This document shows, one piece after another, positions 13,501-23,870 of a stretch of DNA of 64,000 nt. Within the stretch, counting starts at the first letter, position 1, and every line of letters starts with the position of its first letter. The notes beneath the pieces were generated by a model that saw nothing but the letters and a program-made list of their open reading frames with translations, was not told the origin of the DNA and ran no database searches. A program made the translations under genes and the position numbers. The DNA is from Hemibagrus wyckioides (Eukaryota > Chordata > Actinopteri > Siluriformes > Bagridae): the NCBI RefSeq assembly GCF_019097595.1, contig NC_080713.1, positions 12,724,199 to 12,788,198 on the forward strand. Reading direction: 5' to 3'.

Positions 13501-13960
13501 CATCAGCTATGCCTAACAGGCAGGGTAGGAGGTGTCACATGTAGTTATTCATGATGATTAGCTAGGCGCCACACAAACATCTAGACAAATGCAACATGTT
13601 TGAAGTTCTTTATACAGACTTAACATATGTAGCCACAATAAATAAGTCTACCAAGTTGAGTTCACTCATTTGTATTTACAAACCTCCAGGGCTATATTCT
13701 GAATTCCTCTGTGAATTATTGTAGGAGACTTTCATTCATTTTGATAAGTCATAAGACCCTCTGAGAACAGGAGTTGTGTCCATCTTAGATTCAGTAGGTG
13801 TTAATCAGAACGTTATAGGACTCACTCATAATGGTGGTCACTTTCTTTATCTCATTCAAACTTTCAGATAAAATATAGCAAATATAGTCACACTTCCACA
13901 GTTGTAAGCTACCTCAGACTATTATCTGGTCTCGTTTAAAATGTTTAAAAACACAATATA
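13501..13960. other. Gene-free stretch, probably old LINE
   Basis: No open frame. The right part leads into the LINE linker fragment that follows and may belong to it, but I see no motif before about 13975. Confidence 0.4.
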
Positions 13961-13974
13961 TGCACTCTGTCAAT

Positions 13975-14275
13975 GTGTTAATCATACATTTATGTCTGCT
14001 ACTGTAGAGAGATTTACCAGTATTCTCCCAGAATTATCATCCATGATTGGATCACCATCTGACCCCACAGAGTTTGAACAGGCAACTGATTACTAGACTA
14101 AAAACTAGCACTCTGGTACAATGACCACACACAAACCTTAAAACAATCAAATAGAAAATTAGAACATAAATGGTGTCAAACTAAATCAGTATTTCAATTA
14201 GCATTCAAGGAAAGCCTCCTGGGTTAAAATCTCTTAGTGCTGCTAGATCAGTGTATCTCTCCAATCTAATTGAAG
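13975..14275 (+). pseudogene. LINE endonuclease-to-RT linker fragment
   Basis: Broken plus-strand frames give ILPELSSMIGSPSDPTEF, then WYNDHTQTLKQSNRKLEHKW and LSAARSVYLSNLIE. This is the linker between endonuclease and reverse transcriptase in a common fish LINE whose RT end also appears at 22445-22695 and 30413-30790. Two in-frame stops and missing bases are visible. The clade is probably Nimb/I or another jockey-like group; this is not settled from sequence alone. Confidence 0.55.
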
Positions 14276-14279
14276 GGGT

Positions 14280-14565
14280 GTTGGTAAATATCAGTGCATA
14301 TGCCCCACAAGTTAGGTGTGAGAAGGAGGAAAGAAGATGATTTTGTGGTAGAGAGTGTACCCAAGAAAGGAAGAGTGCTGACAGGAGCATTCTTAAATGG
14401 ACATGTTGGGGACATGCATAGGTGATAAGGAAGTGATGGGTAGGTACAGTGTCAAGGAGAGGAATGTGGTGGTAGATTTTGCAAAAAGGATGGAAATGGC
14501 AGTGGTGAATACATATTTTAAGAAGAGGGAGGAGCACAGGGTGAAATAAGAGTGGAGGAAGGTCC
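14280..14565 (+). pseudogene. LINE endonuclease fragment (RTE-like)
   Basis: Plus-strand pieces VNISAYAPQV, EVMGRYSVKERN and VVDFAKRMEMAVVNTYF followed by KKREEHRV match the endonuclease of an abundant fish RTE-type LINE, often annotated as a craniofacial development protein 2-like gene. It directly follows the linker fragment of a different LINE, so the two are juxtaposed relics. Frameshifts are visible and no RT follows. Confidence 0.6.
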
Positions 14566-14587
14566 TATGTCCTATGCAGGAGATTTT

Positions 14588-14685
14588 TTAAGTCAATTCA
14601 ATTTATTTGTATGGCGCCTTTTACAATGGACATTGTCTCAAAGGAGCTTTACAAAAGAAGTTTGTATAAGAAGTTTGGATAACCC
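14588..14685 (+). repeat. Dispersed repeat fragment (AATTCAATTTATTTGTATGGCG type)
   Basis: Sequence of the form ATTTATTTGTATGGCG...ACAATGGACATTGTCTCAAAG..AGCTTTACA is a very common fish interspersed repeat. An inverted partial copy occurs at 32100-32155. Confidence 0.55.
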
Positions 14686-14790
14686 GGATCGGACGGTCAA
14701 AGGTGGCCACCTCCCTGGGAGCACAAGGCGTGCTGGAAAAAATGCAGGGAAAGATCATGACAATTCTCCTCAATGTGCTGAATGTTTTGA

Positions 14791-16041
14791 TACACTATAT
14801 TGCCAAAAGTATTCGCTCATCTGCCTTGACTCACATATGAACTTAAGTGACATCCCATTCCTAATCCACAGGGTTCAATATGACGTCGGTCCACCCTTTG
14901 CAGCTATAACAGCTTCAACTCTTCTGGGAAGGCTGTCCACAAGGTTTAGGAGTGTGTTTATGGGAATTTTTGACCATTCTTCCAGAAGCGCATTTGTGAG
15001 GTCACACACTGATGTTGGACGAGAAGGCCTGGCTCTCAGTCTCCGCTCTAATTCATCCCAAAGGTGTTCTATCGGGTTGAGGTCAGGACTCTGTGCAGGC
15101 CAATCAAGTTCATCCACACCAGACTCTGTCATCCATGTCTTTATGGACCTTGCTTTGTGCACTGGTGCACAGTCATGTTGGAAGAGGAAGGGGTCAGCTC
15201 CAAACTGATCCCACAAAGTTGGGAGCATGGAATTGTCCAAAATGTCTTGGTATGCTGAAGCATTCAGAGTTCCTTTCACTGGAACTAAGGGACCAAGCCC
15301 AGCTCCTGAAAAACAACCCCACACCATAATCCCCCCTCCACCAAACTTTATACTTGGCACAATGCAGTCAGACAAGTACCATTCTCCTGGCAACCGCCAA
15401 ACCCAGACTCGTCCATCAGATTGCCAGATGGAGAAGCACGATTGGTCACTCCAGAGAACGCGTCTCCACTGCTCTAGAGTCCAGTGGCGGCGTGCTTTAC
15501 ACCACTGCATCCGACGCTTTGCATTGCACTTGGTGATGTATGGCTTGGATGCAGCTGCTCGGCCATGGAAACCCATTCCATGAAGCTCTCTGCGCACTGT
15601 TCTTGAGCTAATCTGTAGGCCACATGAAGTTTGGAGGTCTGTAGCGATTGACTCTGCAGAAGTTGGCGACCTCTTCGCACTATGCGCCTCAGCATCCGCT
15701 GACCCTGCTCCGTCAGTTTACATGGCCTACCACTTCGTGGCTGAGTTGCTGTCGTTCCCAAACACTTTCACGTTCTTATAATACAGCTGACAGTTGACTG
15801 TGGAATATTTAGGAGCGAGGAAATTTCACGACTGGATTTGTTGCACAGGTGGCATCCTATCACAGTTCCACGCTGGAATTCACTGAGCTCCTGAGAGCGA
15901 CCCATTCTTTCACAAATGTTTGTAAAAACAGTCTGCATGCCTAGGTGCTTGATTTTATACACCTGTGGCCATGGAAGTGATTGGAACACCTGATTCTGAT
16001 TATTTGGATGGGTGAGCGAATACTTTTGGCAATATAGTGTA
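14791..16041 (-). mobile_element. Tc1-like transposon, near full length
   Basis: Ends TACACTATATTGCCAAAAGT (left) and ACTTTTGGCAATATAGTGTA (right) are inverted repeats flanked by TA. The transposase is read on the minus strand. The element is 1251 bp with flanks, normal for Tc1. A second copy of the same family, in the opposite orientation and with internal deletions, lies at 36063-37212. Confidence 0.95.
14875..15905 (-). pseudogene. Tc1-like transposase, two frameshifts
   Basis: Start chosen at 15905 (MGRSQELSEFQRGTVIG). The N-terminal paired-type helix-turn-helix is CHLCNKSSREISSLLNIPQS. The frame shifts near 15765, giving [20 protein letters not shown] (second helix-turn-helix with the GRPR-like hook), and shifts again near 15655. 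From 15597 the catalytic domain is continuous: [12 protein letters not shown] (first Asp), [11 protein letters not shown] (second Asp), and [18 protein letters not shown] (third acidic residue, Glu). The DDE residues are therefore all present. Only the two frameshifts stop it from encoding the usual roughly 340-residue protein. The frame ends at the TGA next to the left terminal repeat. Confidence 0.92.
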
Positions 16042-16086
16042 TGTCACGTGTATGTTGTGGTAATTTTGTAATTCCGCTTAATATTG

Positions 16087-16169
<83 letters not shown>
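16087..16169. repeat. (GATA)n microsatellite
   Basis: About 20 uninterrupted GATA units. The minus-strand Ser/Ile/Tyr/Leu open frame over it is an artefact. Confidence 0.95.
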
Positions 16170-16265
16170 GTGAGTGGATAGATAGGATGCCAATGCATTT
16201 AGAGTTGATTGTATAGATAGGGTGGAGTAGATAGGTATATGAATTAAGAATCTCCTGTACAGCTA

Positions 16266-16277
16266 CACTGTAAACTC
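16266..16277 (-). repeat. Copy A terminal inverted repeat (3' end)
   Basis: CACTGTAAACTC with TA immediately outside (16264-16265). It matches the first nine bases of both ends of copy B and the left end of copy C. Confidence 0.75.
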
Positions 16278-17179
16278 TAATTAGTTCAGTTTACTTAAAA
16301 AAACTTTGGAAACCGATTGCCCTTATTTTTTCTAGTTGAACTTAAAGAGAATATTCAAGTTAAGTTATTAATCAGCTTTAAGTAAGTAGAACAAACTTTT
16401 CCTAAATAAATTAAATAATAAATTTCAAGCAAGTTTAATATTTCAATTTCAGTTAATATACTCTTTAATGGTTACTAATGTTCCTTAAAATATGATAGTA
16501 AGACTACTACTCTAATTTAATTTAATTAACAGTGATATATCTATTACTGCAAACATCCTAAATACTAGTACTCTTGATCCAGATTTACTATCCCATTTTA
16601 AGGTACAACAACTTAAAAAATTCTGTACAGTTTTTTTTAAGTAAAGTGAACATGTTTTTTTATGTACAACTGATACAGAAGACACTCAACACTTGTCTAA
16701 CATTGTCAACTGTTTATTTTTAATAAACTGCAAGAAAGACTCAGGAACATTACTTTACAATTAAGTAAATGCAAAGACAATGGTTTTGTCTGAACAGACC
16801 TCTTATACGTCAATACGTAGCACTGTAAAATTACATTCTACAGCAATGAACAGAAAAAATAGGCATTTATATACTGAAGAAAAAGACATTTGGCTGTAGA
16901 AAGGCTCAATTATTACTTTAAACCATAACTGAGCCATTTGTAAGAAGAACTTTATTAAAAGTAGTATAATTCTAAAATGCCTAAAATACAAAAATTTCGC
17001 TTTAGAAATAGTTCAGTTTTAACTACAAAACCATAACTGAACAAGAAGTACAACTAGTGCACACTTGAAGTTAGTGCACTTACAAATTAACTATAAACCT
17101 TTGCACACCTCAAACAAGTGCAATTACAAAATATGCCAAATATAAAACAGGCAGCAGAGGCATTTAGCTAAGGTTTAGC

Positions 17180-17497
17180 TTAAAAGCTGGTTTTTAAGGT
17201 TTTGGAGTTTGGGTTTAGATTCTTGCCTCCCAACAACAGAAACACCCTCTGAATAAAATCAAATGTGTTCCTCATTGTCTTTGGGTAGTCCAAATTTAGA
17301 GCATAGATTAAAGCAAAGAGGAGAAATACAGCCTGTGGCAAGTTTGGAACGTCATCCATGACCAGTCTTCCCTCCAGAATGATTGCCCTTGATGCATCAA
17401 CATGGAGAGCATTTGGAGTTTGGGCAGGTGTATCTTCGGGTAAAACTGTGAGCAGGCCAACATCAACTCCACTGAAATCTGCATCTACATGTGAATC
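17180..17497 (-). pseudogene. Gene 2 of copy A, exon 5 (C-terminal domain)
   Basis: On the minus strand an acceptor (TATGTTTAG) precedes 318 open bases ending in TAA: 105 residues plus stop. The core LFALIYALNLDYPKT matches LMGLVYALNLDYPKE in copy B. The downstream block FDFIQRVFLLLGG matches FEVIQRLFIGVG. The exon has no internal stop and looks intact. The function of this C-terminal domain is unknown; similar sequence occurs in predicted proteins labelled SAMD3-like in fish. Its neighbours are a MITE-filled intron (17498-18822) and AT-rich DNA up to the terminal repeat. Confidence 0.7.
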
Positions 17498-18024
17498 CTA
17501 AACATACAAAAAAAAGAGGAAAGAGTGAGTTTCTCTCTACCTTAAGAGAGAGAGCTTTGGGCAAGCAGGAAGTGTGATGACACGTAAGCAAGTTTTAAAT
17601 CACGTCTGTCTTAGAGAAATTATTAAATATATAGTGAAACATATTTAGGATGACAATGATTTAACCACTGACCATTAGTGTATTATAACTTTTGACTAAA
17701 CTGCTCCTAAATTCTCCCTATAACATGCCTTGAGATAACTTTCCTTTCTGAACTTCACAGAACTTAACTACTAAATCATTATTCATTATAGTACTTTTCA
17801 AGCTCCAAAATTCACATGTAATTATTCAATGAAATGTTTTTTGTGCTTTTGAAGCTTAATATATAGGCACAATATACTGTCACAAAGGTGAGTAAGTAAT
17901 GATTACATAATGATGATTTAGAAATTCAGAAAGCTTTTTAGAAGATTTAGAAACAAAAATATACTACACATACTTTATGATCCAGTGTCTGAATGTACAT
18001 TTTAAGCATTTAAGCATTACCTAG

Positions 18025-18752
18025 CTAACAAAAGTATTTATAAAAATGCTCGTTAGAGGTTTTTACTGTTTTTTATGTTTTTGAAAATGTTCTGAATACA
18101 TTCTAAATGTCACTTGTTTCATGTTTTAAAGGGATAGTTCACCCCCAAATTAAAAATTGTCATCATTTACTCACCTTTGAGTTGTTCCAAATCTGTACAC
18201 ATTTCTTTGTTCTGATGAACACAGAGAAATATATTTGGAAGAATTCTTGTAACAGTAACAGTTCTTGGACCCCATTGACTACCATAGTAGAAAAATTTGC
18301 TTTTTTTGTTCTGTTGAATACAAAAAGAGATATTTTGAAGAATGTAGGACAGCAAAATGTTCTGGGGTTCTTCTGACTACCATTGTCAACCATTGACATT
18401 ACCATTTTTCCTACTATGATAGTCAATTGGGGTCCAAGACCTGTTTGGTTACAAACATTCATCCAAATGTCTTTCTCTGTCTTCAACCAAACAAAGAAAT
18501 TTACATGACAGAATTTTCATTTTGGGGTGAACTATCCATTTAAGAACGTTATAATGACATTATAATGTCCTTGCAGGATCAGCACCGTAGCACACAACCC
18601 AGATGAGATGAGTAAATCAAGCTACAAGATGATGGCAATTTCAGTGACCACAAACCAACACCATTTGATTAGATTCTCATTTGGGAATTTTATGGGTTTT
18701 TTTTTAGAATGTATTCAAAAACATTAAAAACCTTTTAACAAACTTTTGTTAG
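18025..18752. mobile_element. Outer MITE, split by another MITE
   Basis: CTAACAAAAGT near 18025 and its inverse ACTTTTGTTAG ending at 18752 mark the ends. Longer arms of about 75 bases pair (GTTTTTGAAAATGTTCTGAATACATTC against GAATGTATTCAAAAAC), each shortened here by indels. The centre is occupied by the separate element at 18125-18544. It lies in an intron of gene 2 of copy A. Confidence 0.6.
18125..18544. mobile_element. Inner MITE of the GGGATAGTTCACCC family
   Basis: Ends TTAAAGGGATAGTTCACCCC and GGGGTGAACTATCCATTTAA are inverted. The body is the familiar fish sequence (CATCATTTACTCACC near the left end, mirror-image halves around 18320). Non-coding. This family is abundant in cyprinids and relatives, which supports the organism guess. 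Confidence 0.8.
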
Positions 18753-18822
18753 TTGAGTTAACTCTTTACTGCTATGGATGGACAAAACACAATCTAAAGA
18801 AAGCAGAATAACATTTACTTAC

Positions 18823-18915
18823 AAAGCACATCCTGAAAAACTCCTTGGAGTCATCCCCCAGGAGGACTGGAAGGCCATGAAGCACTGCAGTACGTACACA
18901 CGTTACATCAGACGA
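18823..18915 (-). pseudogene. Gene 2 of copy A, exon 4
   Basis: Acceptor TTCTTGCATAG, 93 open bases (31 codons, phase 0 at both ends), donor TTT|GTAAGT. It contains the block TAVLHGLPVLLGDDSKEFF, aligning to TAALLGLPWYMRENPSKFM in copy B exon 4. The acceptor region is part of a 21-bp tandem duplication (about 18910-18952), so two equivalent acceptors exist. No stops. Confidence 0.65.
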
Positions 18916-19027
18916 CTATGCAAGAAAAACAGACGACTATGCAAGAAAAACAGACAGAAAATAAGGGTAACAATCATATTCAAATTATGACTTAAAGATG
19001 ATAACAGTGAACATAACAAAGGAATAC

Positions 19028-19144
19028 CTTTTTATCAACCTGACGCAAAATTTCATTGAGTGTTATTCCTTGATTGCCTCCTTTTTTCCGAAAAATTTCC
19101 ATCAAACGTGCAGTCCCGGATATGCGACTGAATTCTGCAAAGAT
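19028..19144 (-). pseudogene. Gene 2 of copy A, exon 3
   Basis: Acceptor TGCTTAG, 117 open bases (39 codons, phase 0 at both ends), donor AAAAAG|GTATTC. It reads AEFSRISGTARLMEIFRKKG and ends in ILRQVDKK. The equivalent exons are 52-53 codons in copies B and C (EFTRLVSKDLSKSFFEGLDG; EFYRVTTKDLLGTF), so about 14 codons have been deleted in frame here. Confidence 0.65.
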
Positions 19145-19222
19145 CTAAGCACAAACAAAAATTTGTTATTTACATTAAAATTAAAAAGTAATTTAGGCTG
19201 TAAATAGAAAGAGAACACAAAC

Positions 19223-20163
19223 CTGGCTTTCAGTAAAATGTGCTGGCTATTTCTCTAAGATCTCACACACAGGAGGTTCAGAATGAATGATTTCCTTTCG
19301 CCTCAAGGCAAAAGTTCTGTCCATATTCTTGCTGATCAGGCTCATGTTCTGGGTCTTCTTTTTCATTTCCTCTAAAAGTGCAACTCTTGTGCGTTCTTGA
19401 CTTTCTTCATCCTCCCCATTGAGAAAGTTTGGCAAGAAATTTATTTCAAACCGTCTAGGTTTTTTAATGCCTTTCTTGAGCATCCCATCCATCGTTGCAC
19501 CTCTCTTTCCCTCAACAGCAACATCACTACAGCCAGATTTACGCATTTTGTTCTGTAGTTTGCCATTTTAAACTTCAGGCTGTTTTTCCAACCAGCTGAG
19601 CCTGTTGAGGAGCCTGGTTCGGTCAAACATGGGTGTGCTCTGATAAGCGCTGCTGCAACTTGGGCAAAATCTTCATCTCTTGGATATGCCTTAAAATTGT
19701 ACATAACCCCTGCAAGACTTTCCAGTATATCATGTTTTATGTCTCTTCCAACATTAAGATAAGTTAAATCTTTCATAAAAGCTAGATTTCCTTGATGAAG
19801 ACGATATTCAACGTTAACAGAAAATTTGGGGATTTCAAAATCCTCGGGCCACTCACTCTGTCGTTCTTCAGATAACTGCTCTGATGCATCAGAACCTGAG
19901 AGAATGACAGTGTCTGCCTGACTTGAAGATGGAGATGTGGATAGCGGAATTATTTTCAATGTCACCCTTTCTGGCAAATCATTAATGTCATTGACATTGC
20001 ATAATGCATTATTAAAATCAGGGTCTTCATATTGAACATGGAAAGTATATGAGACTTGCAGCTTCTCCTGTAGCATGTGCTTCAAGGCATCAACATCAGC
20101 TGGTTTTTCGGGAATGACTACTTTTCGGATGTCACCATCATGCACAATAATGCGAAGTATCAT
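19223..20163 (-). pseudogene. Gene 2 of copy A, first coding exon(s): PB1-like domain
   Basis: The start at 20163 (MILRIIVHDGDIRKVVIP) agrees with copy B. Residues 1-75 form a PB1/ubiquitin-like fold candidate with the signature QYEDPDFNNALCNVNDINDL, resembling the acidic OPCA motif of PB1 domains. A Ser-rich linker and a conserved block follow: YRLHQGNLAFMKDLTYLNVG, DIKHDILESLAGVMYNFKAY, WKNSLKFKM. A frameshift near 19545 and a TAG in place of a conserved Trp codon near 19245 inactivate it. It ends at donor GCCAG|GTTTGT. It lies 80 bases after gene 1, with an acceptor-like TTTCTTTAG between them. Confidence 0.7.
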
Positions 20164-20242
20164 GGCTACCTGAAATTCTAAAGAAAAACAATATAAAATA
20201 AGTAAAATACAGAAACAATAATGATAAACACATGCATGTAAT

Positions 20243-22205
20243 TTAGCAGCAGATGTAATGCTTCAATGTGACAAAGAACTGGCCTTGCACAATATATGCT
20301 GCCAATGGGAAGGGGTTGTTTAGTTCTGACAGCAGAATAACTTGCAGTGAATGCAAACTGCATAACTCATAAGAGCGCCAATGCTCAATGTACCAAGCAG
20401 TCTGTGGTTTACAAAAGAATATTATGTCAGTATTGATGGCTAAAACCTTTTCAATCTGCATGAATTCTGGCAAACCTGAACAAGATCCAACTGAAACCAC
20501 CATGTCTGGGCAATACTTAATGCCGTCAATGGTAACACCGGGTGAAACAAGCACTGTGCTGCAATTAGGACTCCTCAGACACAAATATTCTTGAACGTTC
20601 TCAGGGAAGACTGTTACAAGTGAACTACTGACCCTATCCATTTGTATGCCTCGTTTGAAAATGGAACTTCCATCCATGTGATAGGCCATTGTCATTTGAT
20701 GCTTCTTGGCCAGCATTAGGGGAACATTTTTAAAGTTTTGTGCATCCCGGATCACTCTCTTAAAAAACTTATGTTTCCCTTCAAATCTCATCCCAAAGAT
20801 TTCTCAGTGGCCCGTACATTCTGATTAACTGAGGATAGTGCTCTACATAGTGATGCTTTGGATGCAGAACAAAGTTTGGAAACACTTTTTGAAGCAAAGC
20901 TCTGTGTTCAGAGATCTTGCAATTCAAAAACTCCACAGTGTCATGAGTAAATTGGACAGACATACTCAATTCAACAATGTCTTTTAGCAACATAAGCACT
21001 TCCCAGGTATGTTCATTCTCTCCCACGTTATGGCCAATCAAGAGTGGGAGGAGTCTCAAAAGGGCCCAATTCTCATGGCCATTTCCTCCTATTGTTTTCT
21101 TGGTTGCAAATGATTGTGGAATAGGCTGTGGCTGGTCAGTCCTATCTGAAAATTTGTATGGAAATTGTTTGATGGCACCATTTAAGGACTCCAGGGAAAA
21201 GTAATGTTTGCCAATTAAATCCTGTAAACACAATGCCATCTCTACAGGGACAATGCCCTCCAACAGATCATGCAACAGATCTGGAGGGAAACCACCAATT
21301 GCATGAAAGTGTCTCAAACTGTCACTCAAGGGACAGCTACTCTTCACACCATACTGTTCTGTCAAAGTACTGTCCTGTTGAACATCTTGGACATGCTGCT
21401 GGCGTTTTTCTTTTGTTCTCATTTCAAAAAACCCTGACCTGACTTCCTTGACTTTAATGTCCTCCCTTGTGGCCAGACAAAACCTACTTTGGAAATTCAC
21501 TCTAAAGCTTTCCTGAAAACCCACTAACGAGTGGGCGCCCAGATTATCCGCAAGGACATGCAGAACAGATCCCCTTATACAAGATCCCAACTGCTCAACA
21601 TATACTCCCTGCTGTTCAAGACATTTCAAGTCTTCAATTAGATGGTGAAGTATTTCTGAGTAGCCATGCTTCTTAACTACATTTGATTTACACAGGAGAG
21701 CTACCTGAATGGTATGTAGAGATGACGTGTTTTGCTGGCAGGTTTGCAAGAATCCAATAGATAACACACAATTTGTGCTTCTTTTGCGAGGTTCCGAGTG
21801 GATTGGCCACTTCGAAATCATCTATGTATAGGTTAAGAGATATTCTGTGATCATCTTCTGCAAAAAAGGAGTTATCCTTATAATGTGTGCCATCCCTGTA
21901 ACTGCTGTATCCCCCTGAGGTCTCACCTGAAGCCAGCACCTTATCAAGAACTCAGAAATTTCTGCAACATTTGAATAATAGGGACATAGATATAAAATTG
22001 ATCATCATCAACAATTTTGTATTCAACAGGCATGACCACTGGAAATTCTCCCAAGTAGTATGATGTTCTCCTCTTGGTTGTGGAAAGAGGACCTCCTTCT
22101 TTTGTGTCTTTTGTCAATAACTGCCTTGACAAGCTCTTTTACAACTGAGCTGTCTGCCTCACCATAGTGTTTGACAATAATTCGCCGTATTGTGCTATTT
22201 AACAG
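20243..22205 (-). pseudogene. Gene 1 of copy A: TNP2/Plavaka-like transposase, zinc fingers missing
   Basis: Four frames in succession: about 22205-21944, 21939-21688, 21821-20781 and 20791-20243. Recognisable blocks are RRTSYYLGEFPVVMPVEY, YIDDFEVANPLGTSQKKHKL, HVLADNLGAHSLVGFQESF, PPDLLHDLLEGIVPVEMALC, GNGHENWALLRLLPLLIGH, PKHHYVEHYPQLIRMYGPL, RFEGKHKFFKRVIRDAQNFK and the C-terminal AWYIEHWRSYEL. The order matches copies B and C. Candidate catalytic acidic residues are the Asp of ADNLG, the Asp of LHDLLEG and the Glu of RFEGKH (inference by analogy with TNP2-type DDE transposases). Frameshifts near 21955, 21770 and 20800 disable it. The N-terminal zinc fingers present in copies B and C are absent. 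Confidence 0.75.
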
Positions 22206-22209
22206 TGAC

Positions 22210-22444
22210 TCATTTGACTAATGACTAGTGCCATTTGAATCATTGAGCCTGGACAACTCCAATGTACAATATATTGCACAATATGCAAAAATGTACTTGT
22301 GTAAACTAGTCATAGGTTTTTTTGTCAGATTGTCAAAAATTTTGTCAAAATATCCTATATTGTTATGTATGTTAAATATCCTATATTGCTATAGGTTTCA
22401 GCTAAATCAGATGAGAGACACTAGCCCATTAAGATTGAAGAATG
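22210..22444. other. Gene-free junction between copy A and a LINE relic
   Basis: No domain recognised. Contains two imperfect copies of ATATCCTATATTG (about 22340-22392). The plus-strand open frame of 73 codons here shows nothing recognisable. Confidence 0.4.
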
Positions 22445-22695
22445 AGTAATGGACATTAGATTTCCTCCTGCTTAATTCTGACAAGAAGTTTTCTGTTTCA
22501 TCACACTGAGCAATATAAGACCTTGGTGTGATTATTGACTCTTGTCTTTCATTAAAAGTTCATGTAGATAACATCACTAGGGTAGCATACTTGCTGTAAA
22601 AATACTAGTTTATGCTTTAGTTACCTTTATGTTGGATTATTGTAGTGCCTTATTGTCTAGATGTTCCAGTAGGACAATAACTAAGCTCCAGCTAG
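22445..22695 (+). pseudogene. LINE reverse transcriptase fragment, left half of a split copy
   Basis: Blocks DLGVIIDSCLSLKVHVDNIT (about 22520) and SSRTITKLQLV (about 22664-22696) belong to the C-terminal part of a common fish LINE polymerase. The right half resumes at 30413 with ENAAARVLTR in the same frame. The 7.7-kb element B sits between them. Confidence 0.75.
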
Positions 22696-22959
22696 TACAC
22701 TGTAAAAAAGATTCTGAGTTTTAGTCAGGTGGACAAGTAAAATCATGTCCTGTCAACTTGCAGTGTATCACTACACAATAGGATGAGTTATAACAACCTC
22801 AACTTGATGGGAAATGGAAAACTTTGAATAACATGTTCATATAACAACAAAATATAGGTTCTATCAATTTTCTGTGTAATGCGCATGTGCCAGAAACATC
22901 ATGATGACGTTCAATTTTAACGAATTTGAGAAAGACGCGCCATTCGCCATTTTCTGCAC

Positions 22960-23870
22960 GTGAAGTTACTGATCCTGTAAGAAAAGTTTAAGAAGCCCGC
23001 GATTTACAGATGGACGTTATGGACTGCAAAGAATGAAATAAGTAAGTATACCCTGATTTGTGCTTTCTTTAAGGTTAATTTGGGTTTGTTTCATTATTGC
23101 TCACCGGTTTTTTGAATCGGTTCATTGAAACGTCCGAAAGAACCGGCAATCACTTAAAGTTTGCTCGCTAGACAGCGAGCTGCTGTCGAGCCACGAGCAG
23201 AAAGAAAAGTCAGCTTTGAATATTGTAAGTTAATGTTGATAAACAGATAAAACAGAGTACAGTACATATAAGTGACTTTTTAGTGTTCTTAACCGTTAGT
23301 TTTTATCATTGAAACACCAGTAATATCTGAAGCACCGCCGCCAGTCCATATTTGTGTTTAATATGAGAAATATGCATTTTTATTTATACATGGTTGCAAC
23401 AACATTTAGGTCTAATTCGTTGTTATATTAAAAAAAAATGCTTTATTGACGCTCAGTCGTTATTCTTTCAAATTACATACTATATGAATGTTTTTGTTCA
23501 TGTGCAAACGGCGTGTCTTCTGTATAGCTAACCTGCGCGCTGATTTTGGATTAATTTAATGTCATAAGTAAACTTTTATGTCATTTGTGTTAACTGTGAA
23601 GCCCTGAAAATTCAGAATTACATTATTTGTAGAAAACATTTTCACCTAATAAAAGCAATATTTACAGTGTTGCTCAATTTTATATTGCCAGCAACAGCAT
23701 CACCATAGTATTCAATGTATCACCCAGCCATAGAAATAAAGTGTTTATACTTTTTTCATCATTGTATTTGGGAAGTAAGATGTTCAGTGAATATTTCTTT
23801 ATGTAACGTGTATGTGTACTTGGCTGAAGTTTGACTTCTTTTTTTTTTATTTGCAGGATCAGTACAGTGC
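22960..23870 (+). promoter_or_regulatory. Copy B 5' leader: probable untranslated exon and first intron
   Basis: The less AT-rich block around 22900-23200 is followed by a donor-like AATAA|GTAAGTATAC near 23040. A long pyrimidine tract with TTTGCAG near 23850-23858 then precedes the zinc-finger region. This suggests a short leader exon and an intron of about 800 bases before gene 1. No TATA box is assigned. Inference from splice-site appearance only. Confidence 0.4.

Larger units (their letters stand above)
16266..22209 (-). mobile_element. Two-gene CACTG transposon, copy A (5'-truncated)
   Basis: The 3' end on the minus strand is CACTGTAAAC at 16266, preceded by TA. Gene 1 (transposase) lies at 22205-20243 and gene 2 (PB1/SAMD3-like) at 20163-17180, in the same order and orientation as in copies B and C. 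The zinc-finger exons and the 5' terminal repeat are missing: homology stops near 22209, where unrelated sequence begins. The gene 2 intron between 17498 and 18822 holds a nested pair of MITEs. Superfamily placement (CMC/EnSpm-like, from CACTG ends and the TNP2-like protein) is inference; see findings. Confidence 0.8.

Noticed and set aside
22198..22209. TTTAACAGTG as the missing right end of copy A
   Set aside because: No TA neighbour, and transposase codons (NSTIRR...) run right up to it, so it looks like chance.
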